Shown here one piece after another: positions 62,016 through 64,000 of a stretch of 64,000 bases of DNA. The notes below the pieces were generated by a model. The model had not been told where the DNA came from. It ran no database searches and saw only the letters and a program-made list of their open reading frames with translations. The translations under genes were made by a program, and so were the position numbers. The stretch is from Methylomonas sp. LW13 (GTDB lineage Bacteria; Pseudomonadota; Gammaproteobacteria; Methylococcales; Methylomonadaceae): the NCBI RefSeq assembly GCF_016865255.1, contig NZ_CP033381.1, positions 2,108,001 through 2,172,000 of the forward strand, given 5' to 3'. Each line of letters opens with the position of its first letter. Position 1 is the first letter of the stretch.

Positions 62016-62942
62016 ATGAAAATATTGGTGGTCGATGATAGTAAAGTGATCAGGCAGCTGGTTGCGGAATGCCTGAAAGAAATGGGGCATGCGGTGTCCT
62101 ATGCGGAAAACGGTTCCGAAGCCTTGCAATATGTCGGCGACCAAGACGTGGATTTAATTTTGATGGATGTGGAAATGCCCTTGCTGAGCGGTTTCGAGGC
62201 CACGAAAGCCATCCGCGAGCTAAAAAAGGCCGATTGGTTTCCCATCATTTTTTTTACGATGCACGACGATGATGAGTCGTTCGTTAACGGTATTTTGGCC
62301 GGCGGCGACGCCTATCTGCCTAAGCCGCTGAATCCTACCCGTTTGCGATTGACAGTGATCGCGATGGAGCGGATTTATGTGATGCGGCAAAAGCTGCAAA
62401 CCACTCAGCGGGAATTGCAGGCCGCCAATCGGGAATTGGAGCGTTTATCACTGCGCGATCAATTAACCGGCTTGGGCAATCGCCGCCATTTCGATAGCAA
62501 TCTTGCCATGCAGTTTGCGCTGTCTCGCCGCAATAAAGCGCCGTTGTCTTTGATTATTTGCGATATCGATCACTTTAAGAAATATAACGACACCTTGGGG
62601 CACCCGCAAGGCGATGGGTGTTTGATTGCGGTGGCGAAAGTTCTCACGGAGCAATTGGAGCGTAGCAGTGATCTCATTTGTCGCTACGGTGGCGAGGAGT
62701 TCGTGGCGATCCTGCCCGATACGGCTTTGCAAGATGCCCTTAAGCTTGCTGAAAATATTCGCCGGCAAGTTTTTGAAAAAAACATCGTTTACGGCGACAC
62801 CGAGACTCAGTGCGTTAGCCTGAGTTTGGGCGTGGCAACCTATGTCGGCCAATATAGAACCGCGCTGGAGATGCTGGAGGCGGCAGACGCCGCTTTGTAC
62901 AAGGCCAAGCAAGGCGGCCGTAACCGGGTGGAGTTCAATTAA
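62016..62942 (+). CDS. Response-regulator diguanylate cyclase
   Basis: The 308-residue protein has a receiver domain with D7-D8, phosphoacceptor D51 and K103-like segment (P-K-P-L), a coiled linker, and a GGDEF domain with the active G-G-E-E-F signature near residue 227. R-S-S-D five residues before it is an inhibitory I-site. It makes c-di-GMP when phosphorylated. No kinase is adjacent. It and the HD-GYP protein are the two c-di-GMP enzymes in the window. Confidence 0.94.
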   Translation: MKILVVDDSKVIRQLVAECLKEMGHAVSYAENGSEALQYVGDQDVDLILMDVEMPLLSGFEATKAIRELKKADWFPIIFFTMHDDDESFVNGILAGGDAYLPKPLNPTRLRLTVIAMERIYVMRQKLQTTQRELQAANRELERLSLRDQLTGLGNRRHFDSNLAMQFALSRRNKAPLSLIICDIDHFKKYNDTLGHPQGDGCLIAVAKVLTEQLERSSDLICRYGGEEFVAILPDTALQDALKLAENIRRQVFEKNIVYGDTETQCVSLSLGVATYVGQYRTALEMLEAADAALYKAKQGGRNRVEFN

Positions 62943-62946
62943 AACC

Positions 62947-63873
62947 GTGTATCGAGCCAAAGATTTTATAGAAACTGCGGAAGGATTGATTTTCGCGGTC
63001 GTTGTGCAGGGCCAGGAAAATGGGAAGGTCCTATGTTTTCTGCGTTACCTCTGTCTGGAGGGCGTTTGGCGCAAGGTCGACACCGCATTGGCGAACCAAC
63101 ATCTTGAGCAATATTGCCCTCAGTATCTGCATTATTCGGCACTGCTTGATGCGCATTTACACGCCGTGCCCAGTGCCGCTATTGTTCGGCATTATCAGCC
63201 TCAAAAATTATTGCAACGTTTGTTGGCTGAGGAGCCCGGCGATCCGGTATTGGCCGATTTGCATAAACTGTGCGGCTTGTTGCGGTCCAATGGCTTGGAC
63301 CTTAGCCGTTTCGGCGTGACCGGCTCGCTGCTGGTGGCTATGCAAAAACACAGTTCCGATATTGATCTGGTGTGCTACGAGCGTGGCGAGTTTCATCGTG
63401 CGCGCAATATCGTCCAAGCCTTGATTGCCGAAGATCGTTGCCAGGCATTAAACGATGAAGACTGGTTGGAGGCTTACCAGCGGCGAGCCTGCGATTTTGC
63501 CTTTGACGAATATGTCTGGCACGAGCAGCGCAAGTACAACAAGGGCATGATCAATGGGCGCAAATTCGATTTGTCGCTGGCGGTCGCCGATCCGGAAGCA
63601 CAGGATAAAAGTTATCGTAAACTGGGCTTCATCACTATCGACGCCGAAGTGTGTGAAGACCAATTCAGTTTCGATTATCCCGCTCGGTTTGCCATCAAAC
63701 ATCCCCAAGTTGATAGCGTGGTGTGTTTTACTGCGACTTACAATGGTCAGGCACAAATCGGTGAACGGATTCGCGTGGCCGGGCAGTTGGAAGTCGATCA
63801 AGACGGTGTTCAGCGCATAGTAGTCGGTTCGAATCGGGAAGCCATAGGCGAGTTTATTAAGGTCATCCGGTGA
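62947..63873 (+). CDS. Predicted nucleotidyltransferase (COG1665-like)
   Basis: The start is GTG 62947, 4 bases after the cyclase stop. The 308-residue protein has a pol-beta-type nucleotidyltransferase motif, G-S-L-L-V-A-M, spacing, then D-I-D-L-V near residue 140. The family is annotated only as predicted nucleotidyltransferases; the substrate is unknown. The stop overlaps the HAD gene start as GTGA. Confidence 0.72.
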   Translation: MYRAKDFIETAEGLIFAVVVQGQENGKVLCFLRYLCLEGVWRKVDTALANQHLEQYCPQYLHYSALLDAHLHAVPSAAIVRHYQPQKLLQRLLAEEPGDPVLADLHKLCGLLRSNGLDLSRFGVTGSLLVAMQKHSSDIDLVCYERGEFHRARNIVQALIAEDRCQALNDEDWLEAYQRRACDFAFDEYVWHEQRKYNKGMINGRKFDLSLAVADPEAQDKSYRKLGFITIDAEVCEDQFSFDYPARFAIKHPQVDSVVCFTATYNGQAQIGERIRVAGQLEVDQDGVQRIVVGSNREAIGEFIKVIR

Positions 63874-64000
63874 CAGATCGGCATTGGCGGGCGGTCATTT
63901 TCGATATGGACGGTCTGGTTTTGGATAGCGAACCGACTTATGTTCAGGCTTGGCAGGCCGGGGCAGATGAGCTTGGTTTTGCGCTGCCGGCTGAATTTTG
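63870..64000 (+). CDS. HAD-family hydrolase, cut by window end
   Basis: The GTG at 63870 overlaps the previous stop. The visible 43 residues contain HAD motif I (F-D-M-D-G-L-V-L-D-S-E-P-T), typical of beta-phosphoglucomutase/YcjU-like phosphatases. The remainder lies outside the window. Confidence 0.85.
   Translation, partial: MTDRHWRAVIFDMDGLVLDSEPTYVQAWQAGADELGFALPAEF

Overview
The window looks like chromosome from a gammaproteobacterium, most likely a Methylomonas-type methanotroph (order Methylococcales). This rests on the overall housekeeping set, a cNOR nitric-oxide reductase under NsrR, a bifunctional OlsF-like ornithine-lipid synthase, a VPxPA/PEP-CTERM-type surface protein and abundant REP-like palindromes. 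No methane-oxidation gene is present, so the genus is an inference.

Layout. (1) 1-9.8 kb: a pilin-glycosylation ligase (PglL/Wzy-like, cut by the window edge), two GspG-like pseudopilins, and a type IV pilus/type II secretion-like assembly operon (PilM-PilN fusion, PilO, GspE/PilB ATPase, GspF/PilC, PilP) without a secretin. The PilM-PilN fusion carries two 24-residue MshEN-like (c-di-GMP-binding type) motifs. (2) 9.8-14.5 kb: a NarL-type response regulator, fructosamine-kinase family gene, glnS, rpoH with a CIRCE operator, and tRNA-Leu(CAA). (3) 14.45-28.78 kb: a P4-like phage satellite integrated in the 3' end of tRNA-Leu, bounded by a 17-bp direct repeat. It has a P4-type integrase, an Ogr/Delta-type zinc finger, AlpA, a lone tail tape-measure protein, an SF3 replicative helicase, two oppositely oriented iteron clusters, three paralogous TubC_N-like small proteins behind a shared stem-loop leader, and a second, P2-type integrase. 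(4) 28.78-30.83 kb: remnant of a second related element in tandem (integrase pseudogene, toxin-antitoxin pair with dead toxin). (5) 31-34.4 kb: norCB plus a small His-tailed membrane protein, diverging from nsrR over a 23-bp NsrR operator. (6) 34.5-44 kb: GloC-like hydrolase, sucAB, DUF2914 and H-NS family genes, an alpha/beta hydrolase, an M14 peptidase-like protein and OlsF. (7) 44.3-50 kb: nadB diverging from rpoE-rseA-rseB-mucD, followed by a dead cysK. (8) 50-58.8 kb: an unrecognised three-gene envelope cassette (membrane coiled-coil protein, SPFH-like protein, lipoprotein), an HD-GYP protein coupled to a PAS histidine kinase, small exported proteins and a PEP-CTERM-like protein. (9) 58.9-64 kb: pntAB, a response-regulator diguanylate cyclase, a predicted nucleotidyltransferase and the start of a HAD hydrolase.

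The parts that depart most from ordinary annotation are the satellite (tape-measure gene without other tail genes, two integrase types, paired iterons, leader-linked small-gene cassette array), the predicted c-di-GMP motifs in the pilus assembly fusion protein, a perfect 30-bp inverted repeat read through as the leader of a prepilin, and the unexplained third gene of the nor operon.
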